A DNA stretch of 64,000 nt from Candidatus Tectimicrobiota bacterium (GTDB lineage: Bacteria > Tectomicrobia > Entotheonellia > Entotheonellales > Entotheonellaceae): positions 744,001 through 808,000 of the forward strand of contig BPKO01000001.1 in the NCBI GenBank assembly GCA_026005175.1, in the 5' to 3' direction. The position numbers were made by a program, and so were the translations under genes. The notes beneath the pieces are model-generated. The model had not been told where the DNA came from. It saw nothing but the letters and a program-made list of their open reading frames with translations, and did no database searches. Within the stretch, counting starts at the first letter, position 1, and the number at the start of each line of letters is the position of its first letter. Below are positions 28,659 through 37,431 of this stretch, one piece after another.

Positions 28659-29567
28659 CTAGAGCTCCTCAATGGTCACAAAGCGCTGAAATTCCGCCAC
28701 CCGCTGCTCGATCTCGGCCGGCGTCAGGCGCGTCAGACGGCGCAGGCTAAAGTCCTCAACGTTAAAAGAGGCCATGGCACTGCCGTAAAGAATCGCCCGC
28801 TTGATCGCTGCGGCGTCAAGCGCACCGTTGCGCGCCAAGGCGCCCATGAAGCCACCGGCAAAGGCGTCGCCGGCGCCCGTGGGGTCGAACACTTCCTCCA
28901 GCGGGTAAGCGGGCGCAAAGAAGCAGCTTTGCGGCGTCAGGTAAAGCACCCCGTACTCGCCGCGCTTGATGATCACCGCCCGCGGGCCCAGCTGCAAGAT
29001 GCGGCGCCCGGCCCGTATGGTGTTGGGTTCCTGGGCCAAGGCGCGTGCTTCGGCTTCGTTGAGCAGCAAGTAGTCGACACGCCGCAGCGTAGCCAGCAGC
29101 GCCTCGCGTTTGCCCTCGATCCAAAAGTTCATGGTGTCACAGGCGACAAAGCGCGGCGCCTGTACCTGCTCGAGCACCTGCAGCTGCACTTCGGGGTCGA
29201 TGTTGGCCAGGAAGACATACGGGGTGGTACGGTATGCCGGTGGCAGCTGCGGCGCAAAGTCGGCAAAGACCCCCAGCTGGGTTTCCAGCGTGTGGGCTTC
29301 GTTGAGGTCGTAGCCGTAGCGGCCGCGCCAGCGAAAGGTGCGGCCGGGGCGGCGGGCGAGGCCGGCCGTGTCCACGCCGTGGCGCCGCAGCAGCGCCTCG
29401 TGCTCCTGGGGGAAGTCTTCTCCCACCACCCCCACCAGGCGTACCGGCGTAAAGTAGCTGGCCGCCACCGCGAAGTAAGTGGCCGACCCCCCCAGCACCT
29501 CCTCTGCGGCACCAAAGGGCGTCTCCACCGAGTCAAAAGCCACCGAACCGACCACCAGCACGCTCAC
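28659..29567 (-). CDS. PfkB-family carbohydrate/nucleoside kinase
   Basis: The 302-residue protein has the ribokinase-fold start VLVVGSVAFDSVETP with the small-residue substrate lid GGSATYFAVAAS, and the PfkB signature DPTGAGDAFAGGFMGAL with the catalytic Asp. Substrate residues differ from ribokinase, fructokinase and adenosine kinase enough that the sugar or nucleoside cannot be named; related proteins next to hem genes are simply called PfkB family. The start is GTG 29567 with GAGGGCG ahead. It is followed closely by rsmD and preceded by hemB (15 nt). Confidence 0.85.
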   Translation of the reverse strand: MSVLVVGSVAFDSVETPFGAAEEVLGGSATYFAVAASYFTPVRLVGVVGEDFPQEHEALLRRHGVDTAGLARRPGRTFRWRGRYGYDLNEAHTLETQLGVFADFAPQLPPAYRTTPYVFLANIDPEVQLQVLEQVQAPRFVACDTMNFWIEGKREALLATLRRVDYLLLNEAEARALAQEPNTIRAGRRILQLGPRAVIIKRGEYGVLYLTPQSCFFAPAYPLEEVFDPTGAGDAFAGGFMGALARNGALDAAAIKRAILYGSAMASFNVEDFSLRRLTRLTPAEIEQRVAEFQRFVTIEEL

Positions 29568-29582
29568 CGCCCTCGTGCTCCT

Positions 29583-30557
29583 CTATTTTGCCAGTAGCCG
29601 CGCCGCTTCTTTGGCGAAGTACGTAATAATCATATCTGCTCCGGCGCGCTTGATGCCAAGGAGGGCCTCCAGCATGGCTTGCTCTTCGTTGAGCCAGCCA
29701 CGCTGGGCGGCGGCTTTGATCATGGCAAACTCGCCGCTGACGTTGTACGCGGCCAGCGGCAGGTCGGTGAGCTGGCGCACGCGGTAAAGCACGTCCAGGT
29801 AAGGCAGCGCCGGCTTCACCATGACGATGTCGGCGCCTTCGGCGATGTCGAGGCGCACCTCGCGCAGCGCCTCGCGGGCGTTGGGCGGATCCATCTGGTA
29901 GGCGCGGCGGTCGCCAAACTGGGGCGCCGAGTCGGCCGCCTCGCGGAAGGGGCCGTAGAAACTGGAGGCATACTTGGCGGCGTAGGCCATAATCGGCACG
30001 TCGACGTAGCCCTTGGCGTCGAGAGCCTGACGAATCGCCCCCACGCGGCCGTCCATCATGTCCGAAGGGGCCACCATATCCGCCCCCGCCTCCACGTGCG
30101 AGAGGGCCGTCTTGCTCAGCAGTTCCAGCGTCAGGTCGTTGACCACGCGGCCGTTTTCTACCACGCCGCAGTGGCCGTGGTCGGTGTACTCGCATAGGCA
30201 AACGTCGGTGATGACCACCAGCTCGGGCACGGCGCGCTTGATGGCGCGGATGGCTTGCTGCACCACGCCCTGCTCGCTGTAAGCCTCCTGTCCCAGGGGA
30301 TCCTTGTGCGCCGGCAAGCCAAAAAGCAGCACGGCAAGGAGGCCCAGGTCAGCGGCCATTCGCGCCTCTTCGGCCGCCTGGTCAGGCGACAAGTGCTCGT
30401 GGCCGGGCAACGTGGCAATAGGGCGTCGCTGCCCCTGGCCAGGAACGACGAACAGCGGCAGGATGAAGTCTTGGGGAACCAGGGTGGTTTCCTGCACCAG
30501 GCGGCGCAGCGCCGGATGCTGGCGCAGGCGACGTGCACGGTACTGCGGAAAGTGCAT
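29583..30557 (-). CDS. hemB: Porphobilinogen synthase (delta-aminolevulinate dehydratase)
   Basis: The 324-residue protein is full length. It has the metal-cysteine region [16 protein letters not shown], the Schiff-base lysines ([15 protein letters not shown] and [10 protein letters not shown]) and the arginine-rich [14 protein letters not shown]. It condenses two 5-aminolevulinate molecules into porphobilinogen in haem synthesis. The cysteines indicate a zinc-dependent active site. ATG 30557 lies two bases beyond the end of hemC. It belongs to the hemX-hemA-hemC-hemB group. Confidence 0.96.
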   Translation of the reverse strand: MHFPQYRARRLRQHPALRRLVQETTLVPQDFILPLFVVPGQGQRRPIATLPGHEHLSPDQAAEEARMAADLGLLAVLLFGLPAHKDPLGQEAYSEQGVVQQAIRAIKRAVPELVVITDVCLCEYTDHGHCGVVENGRVVNDLTLELLSKTALSHVEAGADMVAPSDMMDGRVGAIRQALDAKGYVDVPIMAYAAKYASSFYGPFREAADSAPQFGDRRAYQMDPPNAREALREVRLDIAEGADIVMVKPALPYLDVLYRVRQLTDLPLAAYNVSGEFAMIKAAAQRGWLNEEQAMLEALLGIKRAGADMIITYFAKEAARLLAK

Positions 30558-30559
30558 CC

Positions 30560-31486
30560 TTACGCCTCCTTCTCGGGATGTAAGAGTGCGGCGGCACCGG
30601 CGGCCAGCAGCTGCTCGGCCAGCTGCCGGCCGAGCGCTTCCGCTTCCCGCACCGGCCCGCAGAGCTCCTGGCGCAGCAGGCGGCGGCCGTCGACGGTCGC
30701 CACCAGACCGCGCAGGCGGAGGGTGTCGCCCTCACAGGAAGCCAGCGCCGCCACTGGCACCGTGCAGCCTCCTCCCAGATGGGCCAGGAAAGCCCGCTCG
30801 GCGCTCACGGCGCTGGCGGTTGCCGGATCGTGAAGCGGGGCCAGCAAGGCGTCAAGCCAGGGCTCTTCGCGGGTTTCCAGGGCCAAGGCCCCTTGCCCCG
30901 GCGCCGGCAGCATGACGTCCGGCGACAGCCACTCGCTGATGGCCGCCTCCAGGCCCAGGCGTTGCAGGCCTACCGCCGCCAGCACCACGCCATCTACTTC
31001 GCCGCGGCGCACTTTGCGCAGGCGTGTCTCCACGTTGCCGCGGAGGTCGCGCACGCACAGCTCGGGACGCAGGGCCAGCAGCTGCGCTTGGCGGCGCCGG
31101 CTGCTGGTGCCGACGGTGCAAGGGCCCGTGGCGGTGGTGAGGCGGCACCCGGGGCGTCCGACAAAGGCGTCGCGCACCTCGCCGCGCGGCGGCACGGCAC
31201 TGAGGCGCAAGCCAGGCGGCAGCTGCGTCGGCACGTCCTTCATGCTGTGGACGGCGACGTCAATGGTGCGGCGCTGCAAAGCCGCTTCGATCTCCTTGAC
31301 AAAGAGGCCCTTGCCGCCCAGGGCAGGAAGCGGCTGGTGGCGGTAGCGGTCGCCGGTGGTGGTGATGACCACGATGTCGAGGCGCAGCCCCGGGTGGTGC
31401 TGCTGCAGGGCCTGGGCCACCCAGCGGGCCTGCCACAGGGCCAGCGGGCTTCCCCGCGTGCCAAGACGGAGGTGACAGCGGGCCAT
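30560..31486 (-). CDS. hemC: Hydroxymethylbilane synthase (porphobilinogen deaminase)
   Basis: The 308-residue protein starts [17 protein letters not shown], the family hallmark, has the Asp-containing [12 protein letters not shown], and the dipyrromethane-cofactor cysteine in [12 protein letters not shown] near residue 240. It polymerises four porphobilinogens into hydroxymethylbilane. ATG 31486 is chosen; a GTG at 31492 overlapping the hemA stop is possible and would add two residues. No hemD is visible next to it in the window. Confidence 0.94.
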   Translation of the reverse strand: MARCHLRLGTRGSPLALWQARWVAQALQQHHPGLRLDIVVITTTGDRYRHQPLPALGGKGLFVKEIEAALQRRTIDVAVHSMKDVPTQLPPGLRLSAVPPRGEVRDAFVGRPGCRLTTATGPCTVGTSSRRRQAQLLALRPELCVRDLRGNVETRLRKVRRGEVDGVVLAAVGLQRLGLEAAISEWLSPDVMLPAPGQGALALETREEPWLDALLAPLHDPATASAVSAERAFLAHLGGGCTVPVAALASCEGDTLRLRGLVATVDGRRLLRQELCGPVREAEALGRQLAEQLLAAGAAALLHPEKEA

Positions 31487-31488
31487 GG

Positions 31489-32751
31489 TCACTGGTCCAG
31501 GTCAAAGAGGCGAGTCAGGAGCTGCACGTAGTCCCGCACGCGGGGATCGCCGGCCGCCCGCTTGAGGTTGACCGTGGGCGTATGCAGGAGCTTGTTGACG
31601 ATGGCACTGCTGAGGGCCTCGACGAGGCGGCGCTGACGCTCGTCAAGGTGGCCAAGCCGGGGCAGGATGCGCTCCAGCTCGGCCCGGCGAATCAGCTCGG
31701 CCCGCTGCCGCAGGGCGGTGATCGTCGGCGCCAAGTCGCGGGCGGCGAGCCATTGCTGGAACTGGCGCACCTCGCGCCAGACAATATCCTCGGCGGCCGC
31801 GGCGGCCTGCTGTCGCTGCCTCCGGTTGGCCTCTACCACCCCCTGCAGGTCGTCAATGTCGTAAAGAAAGACGTTCTCCAGGGTATTCACCGCGGGATCG
31901 ACGTCACGGGGCACGGCGATGTCGATAAAAAACATCGGCTCGCCGCGGCGCAGCCGCATCGCTTCTTGCACCATAGCCCGATCGATGAGGGGCTGCGGGG
32001 CACTGGTGGAGCTGATGACGATGTCGGTTTGCGGCAAGTGGGCCGGAAACGCCTCCAGGGGAATGGCCTTGGCGTCGAGCTCCTGCGCCAGGCGGGCAGC
32101 ACGCGCCGGGGTGCGGCTGGTGACAAACACCTGCTGCACGCCCTGAGCCCGCAAGTGGCGCACCGTGAGCGCCGCCATGTCGCCCGCGCCTAAGACCAAA
32201 ACCGTGCGCTGCGCCAGATTGGCAAAGATACGCCGCGCTAGCTCTACGGCGGCGTAGCTTACCGACACCGGGTGGTCGCTGATGCCCGTTTCACTGCGTA
32301 CCGCCTTGCCCACACCTAAGGCGCGGGCAAAGAGCTGCGACAGCACCGTGCCGGTGCGGCCAGCCGCTTGCGCCGCCAGGTAAGCCGCTTTCACCTGCCC
32401 GAGGATCTGGGGCTCGCCCACCACCATCGAGTCCAGGCTGGCCGCCACCCGGAACAAGTGGCGTACCGCCTCGGCCTCCTGCAAATGGTAGAGGTAGGAA
32501 GCGAAGGTCTCCGGCGCCAGGTGGTGATAGGCGGCCAGAAAGCGAACGCAACTGGCAAAAGCCGCCTGTGGGTCGGGCGTTTCCAGGTAAAGCTCGACGC
32601 GGTTGCACGTCGAAAGAATGACCAGTTCGGCAATCGCCTCGTCTTGGAACTGCTGCAGTGGCGCGTGGAGCTGCGACTCTGGAAACGCCAGCCGCTCGCG
32701 CACCGCCACGGGTGCCGTTTTGTGACTCAGCCCGACCACGGCCACCGTCAT
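31489..32751 (-). CDS. hemA: Glutamyl-tRNA reductase
   Basis: The 420-residue protein has the catalytic cysteine in ILSTCNRVELYLE (near residue 50), the NADPH-binding strand TVLVLGAGDMAAL, the ISSTSAPQPLI loop, and the C-terminal dimerisation helix. It reduces glutamate on tRNA-Glu to glutamate-1-semialdehyde, which is the C5 route to haem. ATG 32751 is 10 nt from the end of hemX. Together with hemX upstream and hemC, hemB downstream it makes the classical haem operon order. Confidence 0.95.
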   Translation of the reverse strand: MTVAVVGLSHKTAPVAVRERLAFPESQLHAPLQQFQDEAIAELVILSTCNRVELYLETPDPQAAFASCVRFLAAYHHLAPETFASYLYHLQEAEAVRHLFRVAASLDSMVVGEPQILGQVKAAYLAAQAAGRTGTVLSQLFARALGVGKAVRSETGISDHPVSVSYAAVELARRIFANLAQRTVLVLGAGDMAALTVRHLRAQGVQQVFVTSRTPARAARLAQELDAKAIPLEAFPAHLPQTDIVISSTSAPQPLIDRAMVQEAMRLRRGEPMFFIDIAVPRDVDPAVNTLENVFLYDIDDLQGVVEANRRQRQQAAAAAEDIVWREVRQFQQWLAARDLAPTITALRQRAELIRRAELERILPRLGHLDERQRRLVEALSSAIVNKLLHTPTVNLKRAAGDPRVRDYVQLLTRLFDLDQ

Positions 32752-32761
32752 CAGGGGGCTC

Positions 32762-33523
32762 CTATGCGGTGTGCACGAAATATGAGGCCAAGACGATAGG
32801 AAAGCCGCCCACCGCGGCCGAGGCGGCTTTTCGCCCTTGCCAGCCCAGGCGGCGACGACCGCCAAGGAGCAAGGCATACAGGAGCCAGGCCAACAGCAAA
32901 GGCAACGACTTCAGGCTCCAGTAGAGGTAAGAGCCGTGGAGGTGTTTGGCCCACACCGACCCGGTAATGATCCCCTGCGTGAGCAGCGGAAACCCGATAC
33001 GCAGGGCCCGGGCGTTGAGCTCATCGAGCAAGGTCAGGGAGGGCAGACGCTCGGAGAGCTGCCCGGGCCGTCTCGACTTGAGCTGCCGCTCCTGCAGCAG
33101 GTACATGAGCCCGGCGCCAAAGGCCAGGCTCAGCGCGGCGTAGCCCAGGATGGCCAAGAAGACGTGCATGCTCAACCATAGCTGCTGGAAGACAGGCGTC
33201 CACGGCTCTGGGGTGGCTGCCGGCACCGCCGCCGCCAGAAAGGCCAGCGGCACCACGAAAGAGCCCAAGGCCTCGATGCGATAACGCCACCAGCTCAGCA
33301 CATACGCCACGGCAATGGCCCACGACAGCAAGCTCAGCGGCGGCAAGGTCCCCTGCCGCACCACCGACAGCGCCAGCCACCCGCTGTGGAGCAAGACGCC
33401 TGCCGCCACCAACCCCTGCGCAGCGCGCCACAGGGGGCGCTGCCGCAGGCTGAGGTGTAGCCAGAAAAAGAGGGCGGCAAACAGGTAAGCGAGCAGGATA
33501 AGGTGAAAGACGATACTGTGCAT
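32762..33523 (-). CDS. hemX: HemX/CcsA-like cytochrome c assembly membrane protein
   Basis: The 253-residue protein has about eight hydrophobic helices and the CcsA-like region ending GSVWAKHLHGSYLYWSLKSL. In true haem-handling CcsA/CcmC the corresponding motif is tryptophan-rich (WGxxWxWD); here the second half is YLYWSLK, so the haem-binding motif is degenerate. In many bacteria this HemX version is encoded directly upstream of hemA and is thought to influence glutamyl-tRNA reductase levels. It is the first gene of the 19-gene minus-strand run; a promoter is seen 65 nt upstream. Confidence 0.78.
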   Translation of the reverse strand: MHSIVFHLILLAYLFAALFFWLHLSLRQRPLWRAAQGLVAAGVLLHSGWLALSVVRQGTLPPLSLLSWAIAVAYVLSWWRYRIEALGSFVVPLAFLAAAVPAATPEPWTPVFQQLWLSMHVFLAILGYAALSLAFGAGLMYLLQERQLKSRRPGQLSERLPSLTLLDELNARALRIGFPLLTQGIITGSVWAKHLHGSYLYWSLKSLPLLLAWLLYALLLGGRRRLGWQGRKAASAAVGGFPIVLASYFVHTA

Positions 33524-33587
33524 GCCCTGGCGTCCCCCGCTGTCGCCGGCCCCTGCGCATAGCGGTGCGGCGCGCCGGCGTGCTAAA

Positions 33588-33616
33588 ATGATCACCACAA
33601 ACGGCTGCCTTGTCAA
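33588..33616 (-). promoter_or_regulatory. Promoter of the hemX-hemA-hemC-hemB run
   Basis: On the minus strand an exact TTGACA (33611-33616) is followed after 17 nt by GATCAT (33588-33593), a weak -10. The hemX ATG is at 33523. It is divergent from the arc promoter in the same 262-nt gap, in which nothing else was recognised. Confidence 0.45.
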
Positions 33617-33698
33617 GCGCACGCCACCGGCAGCGGCAGCGTGGGGAGCGAGGCGCCAAAGAGAAGGTATGGCCTTGTGGCATGGGCACTTGCGTCGC

Positions 33699-33727
33699 TT
33701 GACACCCCTGGGAGGGTATGGTAGGTT
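33699..33727 (+). promoter_or_regulatory. Promoter of the proteasome operon
   Basis: An exact TTGACA (33699-33704) is followed after the ideal 17 nt by TAGGTT (33722-33727). Transcription would begin near 33735, about 50 nt before the arc ATG at 33786. This is one of the clearest sigma-70-type promoters in the window. Confidence 0.6.
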
Positions 33728-33785
33728 TAGCGGCACGCGGAGGCGGGAGCTTGCTCGGTGCCTTGTTCCGTGAAGGAGAGAGCCT

Positions 33786-35609
33786 ATGGAGCACGACAAG
33801 AGAGACGAACGACGGGGGTTCATGCGCGACACCATGCGCAAGCTCTCTATCCACATGCCGCGTACGGAGGCCTCCTTCCAGAGCAAGCTCGCCCAGTACG
33901 AGGCGGAGATTAAGGAGCTGCAAGAGCGCGTCCGCCTTATTGAGCACGAATCGCATGCCCTGCTACGCAACCTTGAGCGCACCGTCGGGCAGTACGAGGC
34001 GCTGCGGCGCAAGTACCAGCAGGCGATGGAGCAGCTTGAGCAGGGCCGGCGACAAAACGAACGCCTGGTAGCCGCCTTGCAGGAAGCCAAGGAGCACATC
34101 AATTCCCTCAAGAAAGAAGTTGAAAAGCTTTGCGCGCCGCCCAACAGCTACGCGGTGTTTCGCCAGCGCAACAAGGACGGCACCCTCGACGTGATCCTTG
34201 ACGGCCGGCACCTCAAAGTCAATGTACATCCCAAGCTGGAAAACGTTGAGTTTGAAGAAGGGCAGCTGCTGGTGCTTAACGAGTCGCTCAACGTGGTCGA
34301 CTTGAGCGACTACGAGACGCGCGGGGAGGTAGTGCGGCTGAAAGACCGCCTTGATGAGCGCCGCGCCGTGGTGGTGGGCCGTGCCGACGAAGAGCGCGTG
34401 GTGACGCTTACCGAACGCATGCGCCACATGCGGCTGGACGTGGGCGACCACCTGCTGCTGGAGACACGCTCCAATTACATCCTGGAGAAGCTGCCCAAGT
34501 CCAAAGTCGAGGAAGTGGTGCTGGAAGAGGTGCCCGACGTGACCTACGATGACATCGGTGGCCTTGACGAGCAAATCGAACGGCTGCGCGATGGCATCGA
34601 GCTGCCTTACCTCTACCCCGAAGAGTTTCGCGAACACCGCCTGCGGCCGCCCAAAGGCATCTTGCTCTACGGTCCGCCGGGGTGCGGCAAGACGATGATT
34701 GCCAAGGCGGTGGCCAACAGTCTGGCCAAAAAGCTGGCCGAGCGCCACGGTGTCGAGGCACGGGGATACTTCCTCAACATCAAAGGCCCCGAGCTGCTCA
34801 ACAAGTACGTAGGGGAGACGGAGTCGAAGATCCGCGAGATCTTCAAAAAGGCACGGGAAAAGGCCAACGAGACGACGCCGGTCATCGTCTTTTTCGACGA
34901 GATGGATGCCCTGTTTCGGGTGCGCGGCTCGGGCATCTCCTCGGACGTGGAAATCACCATCGTGGCCCAGTTTCTCTCCGAGCTCGATGGCCTTGAGTCG
35001 CTGGAGAACGTCATTGTGATTGGGGCCAGCAACCGGCAAGACCTCATCGACCCCGCGGTGCTGCGCCCTGGCCGCCTTGACCTGAAGATCAAAGTGGATC
35101 GTCCCAACAAAGAGGCGGCACGTGACATTTTCTCCAAGTATCTGGTGCCCGAGCTGCCTATTCACCCCGAGGTGCTGCAGCGCTTCGACGGCGACCGGCA
35201 GCGGGCGGTGGCCTGGCTCATCGACCAGACCTGCGAGCACATGTACAGCGAGCGCGAAGAGAACAAGTTCCTGGAAGTCACGTACGCCAAGGGCGACCGC
35301 GAGATTTTCTACTTCAAAGATTTTGCCAGCGGCGCCATGATCGAAAACATCGTGGCACGGGCCAAGAAACGGGCGCTGAAGCGCTATTTGGCAACGGGAG
35401 AAAAGGGCATCAAGCTCGAAGATTTGCTCGAAGCGGTGCAGGTCGAGTTTAAAGAAAACGAGGATTTGCCCAACACCACCAATCCCGACGACTGGGCGCG
35501 CATTTCCGGGACCAAAGGCGAGCGCATCATCAACATTCGGCCGCTTATCGGGTCGAAGGCGCCGATGAAACCGCCCATCGAGGACATCACCCCCGGGCAG
35601 TACCTGTGA
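33786..35609 (+). CDS. arc: Proteasome-associated AAA+ unfoldase ARC/Mpa
   Basis: The 607-residue protein has an N-terminal coiled coil (about residues 30-115) for Pup capture, two OB-type domains (about 120-245), and one AAA module with Walker A GPPGCGKTM, Walker B VIVFFDEMD and the GASNRQDLID sensor region. It ends GQYL, the kind of tail whose Tyr-Leu end inserts into the alpha ring of the 20S core. The hexamer would bind pupylated proteins, unfold them and feed them into the proteasome. GAAGGAGAG precedes ATG 33786. It is the first gene of arc-dop-pup-prcB-prcA-pafA-ddl. Length and layout match Mycobacterium Mpa (609 residues). Confidence 0.95.
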   Translation: MEHDKRDERRGFMRDTMRKLSIHMPRTEASFQSKLAQYEAEIKELQERVRLIEHESHALLRNLERTVGQYEALRRKYQQAMEQLEQGRRQNERLVAALQEAKEHINSLKKEVEKLCAPPNSYAVFRQRNKDGTLDVILDGRHLKVNVHPKLENVEFEEGQLLVLNESLNVVDLSDYETRGEVVRLKDRLDERRAVVVGRADEERVVTLTERMRHMRLDVGDHLLLETRSNYILEKLPKSKVEEVVLEEVPDVTYDDIGGLDEQIERLRDGIELPYLYPEEFREHRLRPPKGILLYGPPGCGKTMIAKAVANSLAKKLAERHGVEARGYFLNIKGPELLNKYVGETESKIREIFKKAREKANETTPVIVFFDEMDALFRVRGSGISSDVEITIVAQFLSELDGLESLENVIVIGASNRQDLIDPAVLRPGRLDLKIKVDRPNKEAARDIFSKYLVPELPIHPEVLQRFDGDRQRAVAWLIDQTCEHMYSEREENKFLEVTYAKGDREIFYFKDFASGAMIENIVARAKKRALKRYLATGEKGIKLEDLLEAVQVEFKENEDLPNTTNPDDWARISGTKGERIINIRPLIGSKAPMKPPIEDITPGQYL

Positions 35610-35638
35610 GGGACCCCGCCGCAGCCGCCGGTGTAGGG

Positions 35639-35647
35639 TGCTATAAT
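35639..35647 (+). promoter_or_regulatory. Internal extended -10 promoter ahead of dop
   Basis: TGCTATAAT at 35639-35647 is a perfect extended -10 element (TGnTATAAT) in the 62-nt gap between arc and dop. No -35 box is found at the right distance, as is common for extended -10 promoters. It could give extra transcripts of dop-pup-prcBA-pafA independent of arc. Confidence 0.5.
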
Positions 35648-35671
35648 AGGGGGGGACAGAGGGGAGGTCTC

Positions 35672-37159
35672 ATGGCGGCTCCCAGGATCGTCGGTTCGGA
35701 AACCGAATACGGCCTGACCGTACAGAACGACCCCGACTTCGACTCGATTGCCACCTCGCTGTTGCTGGTCAACAGCTACAGCAGCGTGCAGTCGCTGCGG
35801 CTGCTGTGGGACTACGACCAGGAGGACCCGCTGGTCGACGCGCGGGGCTTTGAGCTCGACGAGGAGTATGACGTTCCCGACCAGCAGGACAACATGGCAA
35901 TCAACAAGGTGCTGCCCAATGGCGCCCGCTTCTACGTCGACCACGCCCACCCGGAGTTTTCAACGCCAGAATGTTCCAATGTCTTTGATTTGCTCCGTTA
36001 CGAAAAGGCTGGGGAGCGCATCCTCAACCTCAGCCGCATGAGCGCCAATCAGCACTTGCCCTCCGGCCGGACGATCCTCGTCTACAAGAACAACAGCGAC
36101 CAAAAGGGCAATAGCTACGGCTACCACGAGAACTACCTGATGGATCGCCGCACGCCGTTCCAGACCATTGCCGAGCAGCTGATGCCCTTCCTGGTGACGC
36201 GGCAGATCTTCTGCGGGGCAGGGAAAGTGGGCGCCGAAAACGGCACCGACCCCGTTCCTTACCAGATCTCCCAGCGGGCCGACTTCTTCGAGACCGAGAT
36301 CGGCCTCGACACCATGGTGAAGCGCCCGATCATCAATACCCGCGATGAGCCGCATGCCAATCGCGACCGCTTCCGGCGCCTGCACGTCATCGTAGGCGAC
36401 GCCAACATGTCGGAGTACACCACCTACCTCAAGGTGGGCACCACGCTGGTGGTGTTGCAAATGATCGAGGACGGGGCGTTGGCCCTGAACCTGACCCTCG
36501 ACAATCCGGTGCAGGCCCTGCGGGCCATTTCGCACGATCCCACCTGCAAGATCACGGTGGCGCTCAAAGATGGGCGCAAAATGACGGCCATCGACATCCA
36601 GCGCTGTTTTCACGAGGCGGCTTGCCGCTACCTGGAGCGCCACGGCCCATGCCACCCGACCTTCCCGCAAATCGTCGCCGAGTGGGGAAGCGTGCTCGAG
36701 CGGTTGGCGACGGATCCCATGCAGCTGCACCGTGAAATCGACTGGGTGATGAAGCTGCATTTGCTCCTTCACTACATGGAGCGCCGGGGCAGCGATTGGG
36801 ATGATCCGCGCATCGCCATGATGGACCTGCAGTACCACGACATCCGGCCAGAAAAAGGCCTCTACTACGTGCTCGAGCGCAGCGGCGGGGCACGGCGCCT
36901 GCTGACGGAAGCCGACATCCAGCGGGCCATCGACGACCCTCCAGAAGACACGCGCGCCTATTTCCGCGGCCAGTGCCTGAAGAAGTTTCGCCAGCAGGTG
37001 TTCGGGGTGAATTGGGACTCGATTTCTTTTAATCTGGGTGACGGGCCGATCAAGCGGATTATGATGGAGGACCCAACGCGCGGCACCAAACAGCACGTTC
37101 AGGAACTGCTCGACCGCTCTCAGACGGCGGCAGAGCTGATCGCTAACCTCGTCTCCTGA
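35672..37159 (+). CDS. dop: Deamidase/depupylase of Pup
   Basis: The 495-residue protein is a carboxylate-amine-ligase-fold enzyme starting RIVGSETEYGL (metal-binding Glu pair) with YVDHAHPEFSTPEC, NTRDEPHANRDRFRRLH and GDANMSEYTTYLK. Features that point to Dop rather than PafA are the DARGFELDEEYD segment, the longer loop near residues 20-70 and the end LGDGPIKRI. Dop converts the C-terminal Gln of Pup to Glu and can remove Pup from targets. GGGGAGG precedes ATG 35672, 62 nt after arc, and pup follows after 31 nt. It resembles the PafA encoded at 38942, as expected for paralogues. Confidence 0.93.
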   Translation: MAAPRIVGSETEYGLTVQNDPDFDSIATSLLLVNSYSSVQSLRLLWDYDQEDPLVDARGFELDEEYDVPDQQDNMAINKVLPNGARFYVDHAHPEFSTPECSNVFDLLRYEKAGERILNLSRMSANQHLPSGRTILVYKNNSDQKGNSYGYHENYLMDRRTPFQTIAEQLMPFLVTRQIFCGAGKVGAENGTDPVPYQISQRADFFETEIGLDTMVKRPIINTRDEPHANRDRFRRLHVIVGDANMSEYTTYLKVGTTLVVLQMIEDGALALNLTLDNPVQALRAISHDPTCKITVALKDGRKMTAIDIQRCFHEAACRYLERHGPCHPTFPQIVAEWGSVLERLATDPMQLHREIDWVMKLHLLLHYMERRGSDWDDPRIAMMDLQYHDIRPEKGLYYVLERSGGARRLLTEADIQRAIDDPPEDTRAYFRGQCLKKFRQQVFGVNWDSISFNLGDGPIKRIMMEDPTRGTKQHVQELLDRSQTAAELIANLVS

Positions 37160-37180
37160 CACGAGGAGCCTTACGTAAGG
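37153..37180 (+). other. Inverted repeats covering the pup ribosome-binding region
   Basis: A perfect 12-bp palindrome CCTTACGTAAGG (37169-37180) is placed so that its right arm supplies the AAGG of the pup Shine-Dalgarno AAGGAG. A second inverted repeat, CTCCT (37153-37157) with AGGAG (37164-37168), lies just ahead. In RNA either could hide or expose the site; as DNA the palindrome could bind a dimeric protein. Function is not shown. Confidence 0.45.
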
Positions 37181-37190
37181 AGTAGCGATA

Positions 37191-37430
37191 ATGATGGAGC
37201 AAGGACATCGGTGGGCTGGTATCGTTACGTGTAGCGAAGGCGGACAGCAGCAAGTGCGGCGTGGCGGTGAAGAGCACGCCACGACCAGCCAGACCAAGGC
37301 AAGCAACCTCACCGAAAAAGGCGAAAAGCTCAAAGACGAGATGGATGCCTTGATTGACGAAATCGATGCCGTTCTGGAAGAAAACGCCGAGGAGTTCGTG
37401 AAGAACTACGTGCAGCGAGGAGGCCAGTGA
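37191..37430 (+). CDS. pup: Prokaryotic ubiquitin-like protein Pup
   Basis: The 79-residue protein has the Pup signature in its C-terminal half: a helical stretch KLKDEMDALIDEIDAVLEEN followed by AEEFVKNYVQRGGQ. The final Gly-Gly-Gln matches actinobacterial Pup, so Dop must deamidate Gln to Glu before PafA can form the isopeptide bond. It is about 15 residues longer than the 64-residue mycobacterial protein, and the additional N-terminus contains one Cys. AAGGAG lies eight bases before ATG 37191; a second ATG follows at once, and an in-frame GTG at 37255 would give a 58-residue form. The C-terminal region binds the ARC coiled coil. Confidence 0.95.
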   Translation: MMEQGHRWAGIVTCSEGGQQQVRRGGEEHATTSQTKASNLTEKGEKLKDEMDALIDEIDAVLEENAEEFVKNYVQRGGQ

Positions 37431-37431
37431 C

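Noticed and set aside
36000-37333. Minus-strand open frame opposite dop and pup
   Set aside because: It mirrors the conserved PafA/Dop-type coding sequence and has no motif of its own.
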